Of a stretch of DNA of 64,000 bases, positions 1 through 8,250 are shown in pieces (positions within the stretch are counted from its first letter, which is position 1; the number at the start of each line of letters is the position of its first letter). A program made the translations under genes and the position numbers. Location of the stretch: positions 62,001-126,000 of the forward strand of contig NZ_JBNAGJ010000002.1 of NCBI RefSeq assembly GCF_049803795.1, written 5' to 3'. The notes beneath the pieces are model-generated. The model was given only the letters and a program-made list of their open reading frames with translations. It searched no databases and was not told where the DNA came from. The DNA is from Thalassobius sp002708925. Its GTDB lineage: Bacteria; Pseudomonadota; Alphaproteobacteria; Rhodobacterales; Rhodobacteraceae.

Positions 1-1
1 G

Positions 2-985
2 CTGGAATACGAAGACCTGTTCGACGGCAACCCCGCCGTGGACCGCAAGGTCGAGGCGCTGAAGGAAGGCGCGCGTCACGAACTGGCCAATCTGGATTCG
101 ATGGGCGGCGCTGTTGCCTCGATCGAATATATGAAATCGCGCCTGGTGGAATCGAACGCCGATCGTCTGAACCGCATCGAAAAGAACGAGACCATCGTCG
201 TTGGCGTCAACAAATGGACCGAAGCCGAGGCATCGCCGCTGACCGCTGGGGACGGTGGCATCATGGTCGTCGATCCCGCGGTCGAGGCCGAGCAGATTGA
301 CCGTCTGAACGAATGGCGCGCGGGCCGGGATCAGGCCGCCGTGGACACCGCGCTGGCTGCGCTGCGCGAAGCCTCGAAAAACGGTGAGAATGTCATGCCT
401 GCCTCGATCGCCTGCGCCAAGGCGGGGGTCACCACGGGCGAATGGGCCGCACAGATGCGCGTTGTCCACGGGGAATATCGCGGCCCGACCGGCGTGTCGA
501 AATCCGTGTCCAACAAGACCGAAGGGCTGGATGACATCCGCAACGCCGTTGACGCGGTTTCCGATCGTCTGGGCCGCCGCATGAAGTTCCTGGTGGGCAA
601 ACCGGGTCTGGACGGGCACTCGAACGGGGCCGAGCAGATCGCCTTCCGCGCCCGCGATTGCGGTATGGACATCACCTATGACGGTATCCGCCTGACCCCC
701 GAGGAGTTGGTGAAAACCGCCCGCGAACAGGACGCGCATGTCGTCGGCTTGTCGATTCTTTCCGGCAGCCACATCCCGCTGGTCGAAGACATGATGGTGC
801 AAATGCGCGAGGCCGGGCTGGGCCACATCCCCGTGATTGTGGGCGGCATTATCCCCGACGATGATGCGCAGCGCCTGCTGGGCATGGGGGTGGCAAAGGT
901 CTATACCCCCAAGGATTTCGAGCTGAACACGATCATGATGGACATTGTGACCTTGGTGGACCCACAGAAAGCTGCCGCCGAGTAA
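2..985 (+). CDS. ecm: Ethylmalonyl-CoA mutase, C-terminal part (5' end outside window)
   Basis: This is the C-terminal half of a coenzyme-B12-dependent acyl-CoA mutase that converts ethylmalonyl-CoA to methylsuccinyl-CoA in the ethylmalonyl-CoA pathway (older name meaA). The reading frame is open from base 2, so the start lies upstream. The visible end of the catalytic barrel is followed by a cobalamin-binding domain with the DxHxxG signature as DGHSNG, then GLSILSGSH and PVIVGG, as in this family. The DGHSNGAE variant, and two further pathway genes nearby (mesaconyl-CoA hydratase and malyl-CoA thioesterase), favour ethylmalonyl-CoA mutase over methylmalonyl-CoA mutase. A hairpin with a T tract follows the stop. 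Confidence 0.88.
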   Translation: MEYEDLFDGNPAVDRKVEALKEGARHELANLDSMGGAVASIEYMKSRLVESNADRLNRIEKNETIVVGVNKWTEAEASPLTAGDGGIMVVDPAVEAEQIDRLNEWRAGRDQAAVDTALAALREASKNGENVMPASIACAKAGVTTGEWAAQMRVVHGEYRGPTGVSKSVSNKTEGLDDIRNAVDAVSDRLGRRMKFLVGKPGLDGHSNGAEQIAFRARDCGMDITYDGIRLTPEELVKTAREQDAHVVGLSILSGSHIPLVEDMMVQMREAGLGHIPVIVGGIIPDDDAQRLLGMGVAKVYTPKDFELNTIMMDIVTLVDPQKAAAE

Positions 986-1009
986 TCCCGAAATTATCCT
1001 GTTTCAATG

Positions 1010-1041
1010 CCGCCCGAGGTTGCCATGCCTTGGGCGGTTTT
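1010..1041 (+). terminator. Rho-independent terminator after ecm
   Basis: The arm CCGCCCGAGG (1010-1019) pairs with CCTTGGGCGG (1028-1037), with one G-T pair, and is followed by TTTT. It lies 25 bases after the ecm stop. Confidence 0.75.
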
Positions 1042-1074
1042 GCATTCTGCACGCAACAACACAGGATTGATGAC

Positions 1075-1515
1075 ATGGCCCTTGGAATTCGCCCTTTACA
1101 AGCCTCTGACCGTGCCGAATGGCGCCGCCTGTGGACTGCGTATCTGGAATTCTACGAAAGCTCGGTCAGCGAAGACGTGTACGAGGCCACCTTCGCGCGT
1201 CAAATCTCAGCAGAGCACCCCAATCAGGGGGCTTTTCTGGCTATTTTGGATGGGCGGGCCGTGGGCCTGGTACATTACATTCTTCATCGCCATAACTGGC
1301 GGATTGAAGACGTGGTGTACTTGCAGGATCTTTATGCCGATCCAGACGTACGAGGCCAGGGGATTGGGCGCGCTCTGATCCAGGAAGTCTATGATTTTGC
1401 GGATAAAAACGGCACACCATCCGTGTACTGGATGACCCAGGAATTCAACACAACTGCGCGCCAGCTGTATGATCGCATTGCCCATGTCACCCCTTTCATC
1501 AAATATCAGCGTTGA
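1075..1515 (+). CDS. GNAT-family N-acetyltransferase
   Basis: This 146-residue protein has the GCN5-related acetyltransferase fold, which transfers an acetyl group from acetyl-CoA to an amine; the substrate is unknown. The acetyl-CoA loop is visible as V-R-G-Q-G-I-G around residues 99-105, preceded by the beta-strand DVVYLQDLYADP, and the protein ends in the usual YxR(I)-type helix. I chose the ATG at 1075 because homologues start close to the first strand (MALGIRPL). An in-frame ATG at 1030 lies in the ecm terminator and is unlikely. The gene appears to be transcribed alone or with deoD, 49 bases downstream. Confidence 0.82.
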   Translation: MALGIRPLQASDRAEWRRLWTAYLEFYESSVSEDVYEATFARQISAEHPNQGAFLAILDGRAVGLVHYILHRHNWRIEDVVYLQDLYADPDVRGQGIGRALIQEVYDFADKNGTPSVYWMTQEFNTTARQLYDRIAHVTPFIKYQR

Positions 1516-1564
1516 TGCAGGCTACGCCCTGCGTGATTGAAGAACGGTTAAGAAAGTCCCTGAA

Positions 1565-2269
1565 ATGACGATTCACATTGGTGCCACCCCCAGAGAAATT
1601 GCCGAAACCGTCTTGCTGCCGGGCGATCCGTATCGTGCGAAATGGGCGGCGATGACCTTTCTGGACGATCCAAAATTAGTCAATGAAGTCAGGGGGATGC
1701 TGGGATACACCGGCACCTGGCGCGGCAACAGGGTTACCATCCACGGATCCGGAATGGGGATGCCGTCCCTGTCGATCTACGCGAACGAGCTGATCCGCGA
1801 TTATGGTGCCAAGACGCTGATCCGTATCGGTTCGTGCGGCGGAATGCAGAAATCGGTGGACCTGCGCGATGTGATCCTGGCGATGACGGCCTCGTCGGTC
1901 TCAACCCCGTCCATCGGGATCTTCAAAGAGCTGAATTTTGCCCCCTGTGCCGATTACGGCCTGTTGCGCGCCGCGGCGGATGCGGCGGCTGCGAAGGGCA
2001 CGCCGACACATGTGGGCGGGATCTATTCGGCGGACGTGTTCTATGACGAACGCCCCGATCTGAACGAACAGATGACGCGCCACGGCATTCTGGGCGTCGA
2101 AATGGAAGCTGCCGAACTGTACAATCTGGCTGCCCGCTACGGGGTGCGGGCGCTGGCTGTTCTGACGGTCTCGGATCATCTGCTGACGGGCGCGGCCCTG
2201 CCCAGCGAGGACCGCGAAAGCTCGTTCGGCGATATGGTGGAAATCGCGCTGGAGGCCGCCTTCGCCTAG
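1565..2269 (+). CDS. deoD: Purine-nucleoside phosphorylase, DeoD type
   Basis: This cytosolic enzyme splits purine (deoxy)nucleosides with phosphate into base and (deoxy)ribose-1-phosphate for purine salvage. At 234 residues it has the normal size of the hexameric bacterial form. Family landmarks are LPGDPYRAKW near residue 19, the phosphate-site segment IRIGSCGG around residues 86-93, and the nucleoside-binding segment GVEMEAAELY around residue 178 with SDH further on. It ends 3' to 3' against the minus-strand DUF1989 gene, with only 4 bases of overlap. Confidence 0.93.
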   Translation: MTIHIGATPREIAETVLLPGDPYRAKWAAMTFLDDPKLVNEVRGMLGYTGTWRGNRVTIHGSGMGMPSLSIYANELIRDYGAKTLIRIGSCGGMQKSVDLRDVILAMTASSVSTPSIGIFKELNFAPCADYGLLRAAADAAAAKGTPTHVGGIYSADVFYDERPDLNEQMTRHGILGVEMEAAELYNLAARYGVRALAVLTVSDHLLTGAALPSEDRESSFGDMVEIALEAAFA

Positions 2270-3108
2270 CCCCCGTGCCGACGGTCATAGCCATTGGGCG
2301 GGGGGCTTTGCCAGCCGTCCAGAGCCCCCTCTGCGGGGGCGAACACCTCGATCAGCAGCGGATGGCAGGCGGCAAGATCCGAGCTGTGCTGGGACGCGCA
2401 ATCCCCCCCCGGACAGGCCGACAAAGCCCCCAGAAGATTGATTTCAGAGAAGAATTCCAGATAATCACCGGGGCGTACGGGGCTGGCTTTCATGAAATAC
2501 TGGCCGCTGTCGCGGGTGAAACCCGTGCACATGAACACGTTCAGCACATCATGCACATGGGGCTCGGCCTGTGCCAGCGTCATCCCCGTGGCATCGGCCA
2601 AGGCGCGCGTCAAATTCGAATGGCAGCAATGGTGATACTGCCCCCCCGCCAGCAGATTATGCGTGTACGGATCGCAGCGCGTCCCGATCACATCATGGAC
2701 CGAGCCTCCGAATGCGTCGATCCCGTACCAGCCCAGCGTGTCCTCGGTGATCGTTGCCATCGGGCGCAAGCTGGGAAAGCTGGACCACATCCGCATCCCC
2801 GTGGTCAGATGCGTGCCATGCAGCGCGCGGCTTTTGCCTGAGTAGAAACGCTCGGACAGGTCATCGGCATTCCATAGGTTCAGATCGCCCACCTGCGGGC
2901 CTTCGATGCTGGAAATCCGGAAAAAATGCCCCGCCGGAACACGGAAATGGGCTGCATCACGCGGGGGCGCGATCACTTCGTCCACTTTCTGCGCCCCGGC
3001 CCGCGCCGCGCGGTACAGATCCAGCGGCGGCTTGGGCAGGGTCTCGTTCGGGTAGCAGATAACCGGGGGCACGGCCCGGCGGGCGGCAGCATCAGGGGGC
3101 GTCGTCAT
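2266..3108 (-). CDS. DUF1989 (urea carboxylase-associated family) protein
   Basis: This 280-residue protein belongs to the DUF1989 family, whose members are often encoded near urea carboxylase and amide-degradation genes; the biochemical role is not established. The sequence has the cupin-like core of the family, with conserved stretches such as GDLNLWNADD, SFYSGK-like ERFYSGKSR, THLTTG and a Cys/His-rich segment HHCCHSN that may bind metal. No urea carboxylase or allophanate hydrolase is nearby, so that functional link is not supported here. The ATG at 3108 has GAGG upstream. It follows the small zinc-ribbon gene by 7 bases and is probably cotranscribed with it. Confidence 0.85.
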   Translation of the reverse strand: MTTPPDAAARRAVPPVICYPNETLPKPPLDLYRAARAGAQKVDEVIAPPRDAAHFRVPAGHFFRISSIEGPQVGDLNLWNADDLSERFYSGKSRALHGTHLTTGMRMWSSFPSLRPMATITEDTLGWYGIDAFGGSVHDVIGTRCDPYTHNLLAGGQYHHCCHSNLTRALADATGMTLAQAEPHVHDVLNVFMCTGFTRDSGQYFMKASPVRPGDYLEFFSEINLLGALSACPGGDCASQHSSDLAACHPLLIEVFAPAEGALDGWQSPPPNGYDRRHGG

Positions 3109-3115
3109 AAAAACC

Positions 3116-3328
3116 TCAGAGCGATGGCGGAGGCGTCTCCGCGTGGCATTGACGCGGCGGATGCCCATCGGCGGTAAAAGCGTGGGCGCCGCAGGTGACA
3201 CAGGTATAAGCAGCCTGCCCCGGCTGATCCGCGCGCCGGTTGGCCCGCCATCGGCAATGCCGGGTGGCCCGGTTGGAAAACACCATCACCAGAATAAAGA
3301 CGATAATCAGGCCCAGCAGAAACGGCAT
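3116..3328 (-). CDS. Small membrane-anchored zinc-ribbon protein (hypothetical)
   Basis: This 70-residue protein has an N-terminal membrane helix (PFLLGLIIVFILVMVF), a basic linker, and a C-terminal segment with two cysteine pairs: C-V-T-C-G, then G-x-P-P-x-x-C-H near the end. The spacing is that of a small zinc ribbon. Similar short proteins, one helix plus CxxCGAxxF and GxPPxxC, are common as conserved hypotheticals in Rhodobacterales. The function is unknown. The ATG at 3328 was chosen because it begins directly at the membrane helix. The in-frame ATG at 3397 would add a segment that overlaps the terminator of the next gene. Confidence 0.68.
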   Translation of the reverse strand: MPFLLGLIIVFILVMVFSNRATRHCRWRANRRADQPGQAAYTCVTCGAHAFTADGHPPRQCHAETPPPSL

Positions 3329-3378
3329 GTGCAAGTTGTGATGAGAATGCGCAGGCTTGTCAAATGGCCGCCCTGCGC

Positions 3379-3404
3379 AAAAGAAAAGCCGCCCCAAGAG
3401 CGGC
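3379..3404 (-). terminator. Rho-independent terminator of the 54-residue gene
   Basis: Read on the minus strand, GCCGC (3404-3400), a 7-base loop and GCGGC (3392-3388) are followed by TTTTCTTTT. It lies 25 bases after the stop of the small gene at 3429. Confidence 0.7.
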
Positions 3405-3428
3405 TATTCTACACCGGCCAGCGCGAGA

Positions 3429-3593
3429 TCAGGCCGCGGCGGCGTATTCGTAATACTCGACCGGCTCGGATTTCTGAGCGGCGACATAGGGGGCGGGGGT
3501 ATAATAGGCATAAGCCTGATTCAGGGCGTCCAATGCGGCCTGAGCGGATGCGATTTGTCCGGCCTGAGCGGATGCGGTTTGGTTCTGGGACAT
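3429..3593 (-). CDS. 54-residue Gln/Ala/Tyr-rich hypothetical protein
   Basis: This short gene encodes MSQNQTASAQAGQIASAQAA and continues with an aromatic tail containing AYAYYTPAPY and EYYEYAAAA. The heptad-like repeat IASAQAx occurs twice at residues 6-19. It has no cysteine, no membrane helix and no signal peptide, and I do not recognise the family. Support for a real gene comes from AAAGG 8 bases before the ATG, a T-tailed terminator just after the stop, and a clean palindromic operator-like site 82-102 bases upstream. The operator matches the motif known for PhaR, the polyhydroxybutyrate-granule regulator, so a granule-associated or stress role is possible but is inference. Confidence 0.6.
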   Translation of the reverse strand: MSQNQTASAQAGQIASAQAALDALNQAYAYYTPAPYVAAQKSEPVEYYEYAAAA

Positions 3594-3674
3594 CAGAGTG
3601 CCTTTCAGCTGTGTAACGTCCTCCCGTGCTCGTCAATCTATGCAAAATTTCGGCGCTGACATCCCCCAATGCAG

Positions 3675-3695
3675 AAATGCTGCTATGCAGCATTT
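3675..3695. promoter_or_regulatory. Perfect 21-bp palindrome with PhaR-type CTGC-N3-GCAG core
   Basis: AAATGCTGC, TAT, GCAGCATTT forms perfect 9-base arms around a 3-base centre. The core CTGC-TAT-GCAG (3680-3690) matches the consensus CTGCN3GCAG reported for PhaR of Paracoccus denitrificans and Rhodobacter sphaeroides. It lies 82 bases upstream of the minus-strand start at 3593, with other TGC-rich words close by. Confidence 0.55.
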
Positions 3696-3720
3696 GCAGG
3701 TTTTCGCAACGTAAACAGCA

Positions 3721-3750
3721 AAAAGGGCCCGCCACAGGCGAGCCCCTTTG
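3721..3750 (-). terminator. Terminator after sdhB
   Basis: On the minus strand, AAAGGGGCTCGCC, a short loop and GGCGGGCCCTTTT form a GC-rich hairpin with a T-rich tail. It begins 18 bases after the sdhB stop. The arms pair with small bulges. Confidence 0.65.
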
Positions 3751-3767
3751 ATGATTTCCACCTCAGA

Positions 3768-4547
3768 TCAAACGGTGCGGTTGATCATCATGCGCTTGAT
3801 TTCCGCGATTGCCTTGGCCGGGTTCAGGCCTTTGGGGCAGGTCTTGGCGCAGTTCATGATGGTGTGGCACCGATACAGTTTGAACGGATCCTCAAGGTTG
3901 TTCAGACGCTCACCCGTGGCTTCATCGCGGCTGTCGATGATCCAGCGGTAGGCGTGCAGCAGCGCGGCTGGGCCCAGATACCGATCACCATTCCACCAGT
4001 AGCTGGGGCACGAGGTCGAGCACGAGGCGCACATCACACATTCATACAGACCGTCCAGTTTCTTGCGATCCTCAATCGACTGTTTCCACTCTTTCGCGGG
4101 GCGGTTCGTCTTGGTTTCCAGCCAGGGCATGATGCTGGCGTGCTGGGCGTAGAAATGGGTCAGATCCGGGATCAGATCCTTGACCACCGGCATGTGGGGC
4201 AGCGGGTAGATTTTCACGTCGCCCTTGATTTCATCCATGCCGTAAATACAGGCCAGGGTGTTGATCCCGTCGATGTTCATCGCGCAGGATCCGCAGATGC
4301 CTTCGCGGCAGGACCGGCGGAAAGTCAGGGTGGGGTCGATCTCGTTCTTGATCTTGATCAGCGCGTCCAGAACCATCGGGCCGCATTTGTCCATGTCTAC
4401 GAAATAGGTATCTACACGAGGGTTTTCGTTTTCGTCCGGGCTCCAGCGATAGATCTGGAACTTGCGCAGGTTGGTCGCGCCCTCGGGCTTTGGCCAGGTC
4501 TTGCCGGTTTTGATCTTCGAGTTCTTAGGAAGCGTGAATTGAGCCAT
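3768..4547 (-). CDS. sdhB: Succinate dehydrogenase iron-sulfur subunit
   Basis: This is the iron-sulfur subunit of complex II. It passes electrons from FAD in SdhA to ubiquinone at the SdhCD anchor on the cytoplasmic face of the inner membrane. In its 259 residues the [2Fe-2S] ligands are in CREGICGSC plus the later Cys of NTLAC. The [4Fe-4S] and [3Fe-4S] ligands are in CVMCASCSTSCP and CHTIMNCAKTCPKG. The ATG at 4547 follows AGGAGACAGGACA, a strong ribosome site. In most relatives sdhB lies soon after sdhA; here two sulfotransferase-like genes intervene. Confidence 0.97.
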   Translation of the reverse strand: MAQFTLPKNSKIKTGKTWPKPEGATNLRKFQIYRWSPDENENPRVDTYFVDMDKCGPMVLDALIKIKNEIDPTLTFRRSCREGICGSCAMNIDGINTLACIYGMDEIKGDVKIYPLPHMPVVKDLIPDLTHFYAQHASIMPWLETKTNRPAKEWKQSIEDRKKLDGLYECVMCASCSTSCPSYWWNGDRYLGPAALLHAYRWIIDSRDEATGERLNNLEDPFKLYRCHTIMNCAKTCPKGLNPAKAIAEIKRMMINRTV

Positions 4548-4667
4548 TGTCCTGTCTCCTTTATTCGCGGCCCGCGGCCAGAGGCGCTGTGCGGGTCTTT
4601 TGTGCTGGCCCTTGAGGCAGGGACCGATTGTTGCGGGGCGCATATTGCGCGGTGTTCATTGCGGCCA

Positions 4668-5549
4668 TCATTGCAGGGCCTCGGGGGTCATCGGGCTGCC
4701 ACCCGCGATTTTCTGCAAAATCGCCGCGTCCTCGGGGAACAGCGATTCGATCCGCGCCAGCAGTTTGGGGTCACGGGCAGAGATTTGCAGGATATGCTGA
4801 TACAGAGGATCGCCCAGCATCTGCCGCCAGCGCTGATCGGTGGTCAGCTGGGCGCTGTCATCCGTGTCCTTCTGAAACGAAGAGCCCCCCCCAAAGCTGG
4901 GAATATCCCCCAGGCTGTTGTCGCGTTGTTCGAGCCCCAGTTTTTGCAGGGTATCGGCGCGGTAATCGGGGTTGGCGGCCCAATCGTCATAGCAAATCGG
5001 CTGCGTATCCTGATCCTTGCGTACACAAGACAGCAGGTCTCCGTATAGATCGACACTACGCAGCAGCACCGACATCCGGCGCACGATGCTGAAGGTTTTA
5101 TTCGTCTCCAGCTTCTTTGTCATCGAAGCCGCCCAATTCAGAAAGCTACGGTAAATCAAGATATTACGCGAAATCAGAGATTGGTTGAAATCTCCGGAAA
5201 TCGGTTTGCCGGGCAGATTATGCAGCGGCGAGACATCTTCATAAGAGATCAGCAGCAGCGCGCCGTCCCCCAGCTCGCGTCCGATTTTGGGCAGGTTTCC
5301 CCGCGCCCGGCGGCGCGAAACCTTCTGACCGTTTGCCTGAACCGAGGCAAAAGCCTCCATCGGGTGCTGGCGGCGGCGGCAATCGTTCAAGAACAGCGCG
5401 CGGCCCTGGGGGGCGTTCCGTTGCAGCCAGCCGATGATCGCGTGATTGCCCGAACGGCGCATTCCGAACGCGCGCAGCGTCAGGCCAGGCACGAAGCCCA
5501 GCCGCTGCCATTCGGGCACCTGCGCGTTATATGCGGGGCTGGCCAGCAT
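4668..5549 (-). CDS. P-loop sulfotransferase-like protein
   Basis: This 293-residue protein has a degenerate sulfotransferase-type P-loop, G-M-R-R-S-G-N-H-A-I-I-G-W-L at about residues 30-43, where PAPS-dependent enzymes place the 5'-phosphosulfate loop. A second element, SRNILIYRSFLNW, may be the 3'-phosphate-binding strand-helix. I see no signal peptide or membrane helix. Family resemblance suggests a carbohydrate or surface-polymer sulfotransferase, but no substrate can be read from the sequence. It starts in TGATG with the preceding sulfotransferase gene (1-base overlap) and lies 120 bases before sdhB, so it is probably carried on the sdh transcript. Confidence 0.62.
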   Translation of the reverse strand: MLASPAYNAQVPEWQRLGFVPGLTLRAFGMRRSGNHAIIGWLQRNAPQGRALFLNDCRRRQHPMEAFASVQANGQKVSRRRARGNLPKIGRELGDGALLLISYEDVSPLHNLPGKPISGDFNQSLISRNILIYRSFLNWAASMTKKLETNKTFSIVRRMSVLLRSVDLYGDLLSCVRKDQDTQPICYDDWAANPDYRADTLQKLGLEQRDNSLGDIPSFGGGSSFQKDTDDSAQLTTDQRWRQMLGDPLYQHILQISARDPKLLARIESLFPEDAAILQKIAGGSPMTPEALQ

Positions 5550-6370
5550 CAGAGAGCCTCCAGCCATTTGGTGTCTTTTTCGTAGCCCAGCGTGATCAGA
5601 TCCGCGCCAAAGCGTTCGGCATAGGCCTGCGCCACACGCCGGGACATGCGATCCGGCCATTGCCGCGCCGCGCCCGAGCTGACATGCCCCGCCACCACCG
5701 CTTTGCGCTGTGCAGGGTCGGCCATGCCGCCGAACAGGCTGTTATCCCAGAAGGCACGCACGCCGGTTTCAACCTGATCGGGCGAAAGACCCAGACGGGT
5801 CAGCGCCGCGCGGAACAGGGCACAGTCCGTATCTGCGATCAGATCCTCATAGCGCCATTCGATACTGTTGGGATTCGCATAATCCCAGTCCAGCATCTGT
5901 TGCAGAGTTTCGGCGTGTTTGTGCTCCATCTCAAAGAGGATACGCTCTTCGGGGTCGGCAATGCTCAGCAGTTTTTGCTGATAGGTCAGCCCGTCAAAAT
6001 CGGCGCGCGGCTCGTGCAGCCAGTCCTCTTTTGTGGCGGGGGCCGTTTCGTGATAGCGCGCGCCGGACAGCAGCACATCGCGCGGATCACGGATGATGTG
6101 CAGGAACAGAACGTCATCGCGGGCCATCAGATCGGCCGGAAAGGCCGAATCCCAATTCGTGCCCAGCACAAAGCCCTGATCCGGGATGCGTTTCAGCGCC
6201 CGTTTCCACATGGAAAACTTCGGCAGGTCCAGCGCTGCGGCCAGCGCCTTGAACACCTGCTGCATCCAGATGGTCCCCGTTTTGTGATGCGTCCCGACGC
6301 ACAGGATACGCGGAGCCACGGGAACGATCCCCTGCCCTGCCTGGTCCTGTGTCTGCGCAATCGGAGTCAT
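5549..6370 (-). CDS. Sulfotransferase domain protein
   Basis: This is a PAPS-dependent sulfotransferase-fold protein. The 5'-phosphosulfate loop T-H-H-K-T-G-T-I-W-M and the 3'-phosphate motif LHIIRDPRDVLLSGARYH are both clear, so it is a better match than its downstream neighbour. The acceptor is unknown. The start is uncertain: ATG 6370 gives 273 residues and has AAGG only two bases away, while ATG 6421 gives 290 residues, 11 bases after the sdhA stop, with an atypical Ala/Pro-rich lead. It overlaps the next sulfotransferase-like gene by one base and sits between sdhA and sdhB. Confidence 0.8.
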   Translation of the reverse strand: MTPIAQTQDQAGQGIVPVAPRILCVGTHHKTGTIWMQQVFKALAAALDLPKFSMWKRALKRIPDQGFVLGTNWDSAFPADLMARDDVLFLHIIRDPRDVLLSGARYHETAPATKEDWLHEPRADFDGLTYQQKLLSIADPEERILFEMEHKHAETLQQMLDWDYANPNSIEWRYEDLIADTDCALFRAALTRLGLSPDQVETGVRAFWDNSLFGGMADPAQRKAVVAGHVSSGAARQWPDRMSRRVAQAYAERFGADLITLGYEKDTKWLEAL

Positions 6371-6431
6371 GCCTTGGATACCCTGGGTGAAAACGACAGG
6401 GACAGCCCCCGCAGGGGCCATCCCGATTGGT

Positions 6432-8237
6432 TTAGAACGTCCGCGCTTTGGGCGCGATTTTCTTTAGGCTGATACCGCCTTCTTCTTCGGTGCTCAGCGG
6501 GTCTTTGATGACCGGGCGATAGCTCAGATCCACCTTGTTGCCGTCGACGCGGCTGACGGTGTGCACCCGCCAGTTTTCGTCGTCACGCGCGGTGAAATCC
6601 TCGTGCGCGTGGGCACCGCGGGATTCCTTGCGCGCCTCGGCGCCAACGATCGTGGCCAGCGCGTTCGGCATCAGGTTGGTCAGCTCCAGCGTCTCCATCA
6701 GGTCACTGTTCCACACCAAAGAGGTGTCGGTGACATGCAGATCGTCCAGCTTGGCGGCGATGGCGGTCATTTTCTCGACGCCTTCGGCCATGGTTTTCGA
6801 GGTCCGGAACACGGCCGCATCCGCCTGCATGGTACGCTGCATTTCCAGGCGCAGTTCTGCGGTCGGGATGCCACCCTGAGCGTAGCGCAGACCGTCGAAA
6901 CGATCGAACGCCTTATCCACCGACGCCTGGTTCAGCACCGGGTTGGCAGCGTCCGCGTCCACGACCTTGCCGGCGCGGATGGCGGCGGCGCGGCCAAAGA
7001 CCACCAGGTCGATCAGCGAGTTCGAGCCCAGACGGTTCGCACCGTGCACCGAGGCACAGCCGGCCTCGCCCACGGCCATCAGGCCCGGCACAACGGCGGT
7101 CGGGTCTTCAGCGGTCGGGTTCAGCACTTCGCCCCAATAGTTGGTGGGGATACCGCCCATGTTGTAGTGCACGGTCGGCAGAACCGGGATCGGTTCCTTG
7201 GTCACGTCCACACCGGCGAAAATTTTGGCGCTTTCCGAGATGCCGGGCAGGCGTTCGGCCAGCGCTTCGGCGGGCAGGTGGTTCAGGTTCAGGTGGATGT
7301 GGTCACCATGTTCGCCCACACCGCGGCCTTCGCGGATTTCCATGGTCATCGAACGAGACACATAGTCACGCGGGGCCAGATCTTTGTACTGGGGCGCGTA
7401 ACGCTCCATGAAACGCTCGCCTTCCGAGTTGGTCAGGTATCCGCCCTCGCCGCGCGCCCCTTCGGTGATCAGACAGCCCGAGCCATAGATGCCGGTGGGG
7501 TGGAACTGCACGAATTCCATGTCTTGCAGCGCCAGACCGGCGCGCGCGACCATACCGCCACCGTCGCCGGTGCAGGTATGCGCCGAAGTGGCCGAGAAAT
7601 AGGCACGGCCATAGCCGCCCGTGGCCAGAACCACCATTTTGGCGTTGAAGACGTGCATGGTGCCGTCATCCAGCTTCCAGCAGACAACGCCCTGGCATTC
7701 ACCGTCATCGGACATGATCAGGTCAATCGCGAAATATTCGACAAAGAATTCCGCGTTGTTCTTGACTGACTGACCATAGAGCGTGTGCAGGATCGCGTGG
7801 CCGGTCCGGTCGGCGGCGGCACAGGTGCGCTGCACGGCGGGGCCTTCGCCGAATTCAGTGGTGTGGCCACCGAACGGACGCTGGTAGATCTTGCCCTCTT
7901 CGGTCCGGCTGAAAGGCACACCGTAGTGTTCCAGCTCGTACACAGCCTTGGGGGCCTCGCGCGCCAGGTATTCCATCGCGTCGGTGTCGCCCAGCCAGTC
8001 CGAGCCCTTGACGGTGTCATACATGTGCCACTGCCAGTGGTCGGGGCCCATGTTGGACAGCGAGGCGGCGATGCCACCCTGCGCGGCCACGGTATGCGAA
8101 CGGGTCGGGAAAACCTTGGTCACACAGGCGGTGCGCAGGCCTTGCTCGGCCATGCCCAGGGTCGCGCGCAGACCAGCGCCACCGGCGCCAACCACAACGA
8201 CGTCATATTCGTGGGTTTCGTATTCGTAGGTTGCCAT
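6432..8237 (-). CDS. sdhA: Succinate dehydrogenase flavoprotein subunit
   Basis: This is the catalytic subunit of complex II. It oxidises succinate to fumarate with covalent FAD and links the TCA cycle to the quinone pool. The 601 residues start with a dinucleotide-binding fold, VVVVGAGGAGLRA. The covalent flavin histidine lies in RSHTVAAQGG, and HPTGIYGSG and the capping-domain Arg region REGRG are present. It follows sdhD by 13 bases. The sequence is full length, with no sign of damage. Confidence 0.98.
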   Translation of the reverse strand: MATYEYETHEYDVVVVGAGGAGLRATLGMAEQGLRTACVTKVFPTRSHTVAAQGGIAASLSNMGPDHWQWHMYDTVKGSDWLGDTDAMEYLAREAPKAVYELEHYGVPFSRTEEGKIYQRPFGGHTTEFGEGPAVQRTCAAADRTGHAILHTLYGQSVKNNAEFFVEYFAIDLIMSDDGECQGVVCWKLDDGTMHVFNAKMVVLATGGYGRAYFSATSAHTCTGDGGGMVARAGLALQDMEFVQFHPTGIYGSGCLITEGARGEGGYLTNSEGERFMERYAPQYKDLAPRDYVSRSMTMEIREGRGVGEHGDHIHLNLNHLPAEALAERLPGISESAKIFAGVDVTKEPIPVLPTVHYNMGGIPTNYWGEVLNPTAEDPTAVVPGLMAVGEAGCASVHGANRLGSNSLIDLVVFGRAAAIRAGKVVDADAANPVLNQASVDKAFDRFDGLRYAQGGIPTAELRLEMQRTMQADAAVFRTSKTMAEGVEKMTAIAAKLDDLHVTDTSLVWNSDLMETLELTNLMPNALATIVGAEARKESRGAHAHEDFTARDDENWRVHTVSRVDGNKVDLSYRPVIKDPLSTEEEGGISLKKIAPKARTF

Positions 8238-8250
8238 TTTTCTTGCTTCC

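Noticed and set aside
3669..5048. A 459-codon plus-strand frame opposite sdhB and the sulfotransferase-like gene
   Set aside because: It runs antisense through two minus-strand genes and their intergenic gap, with His/Gly-rich composition and no motif.
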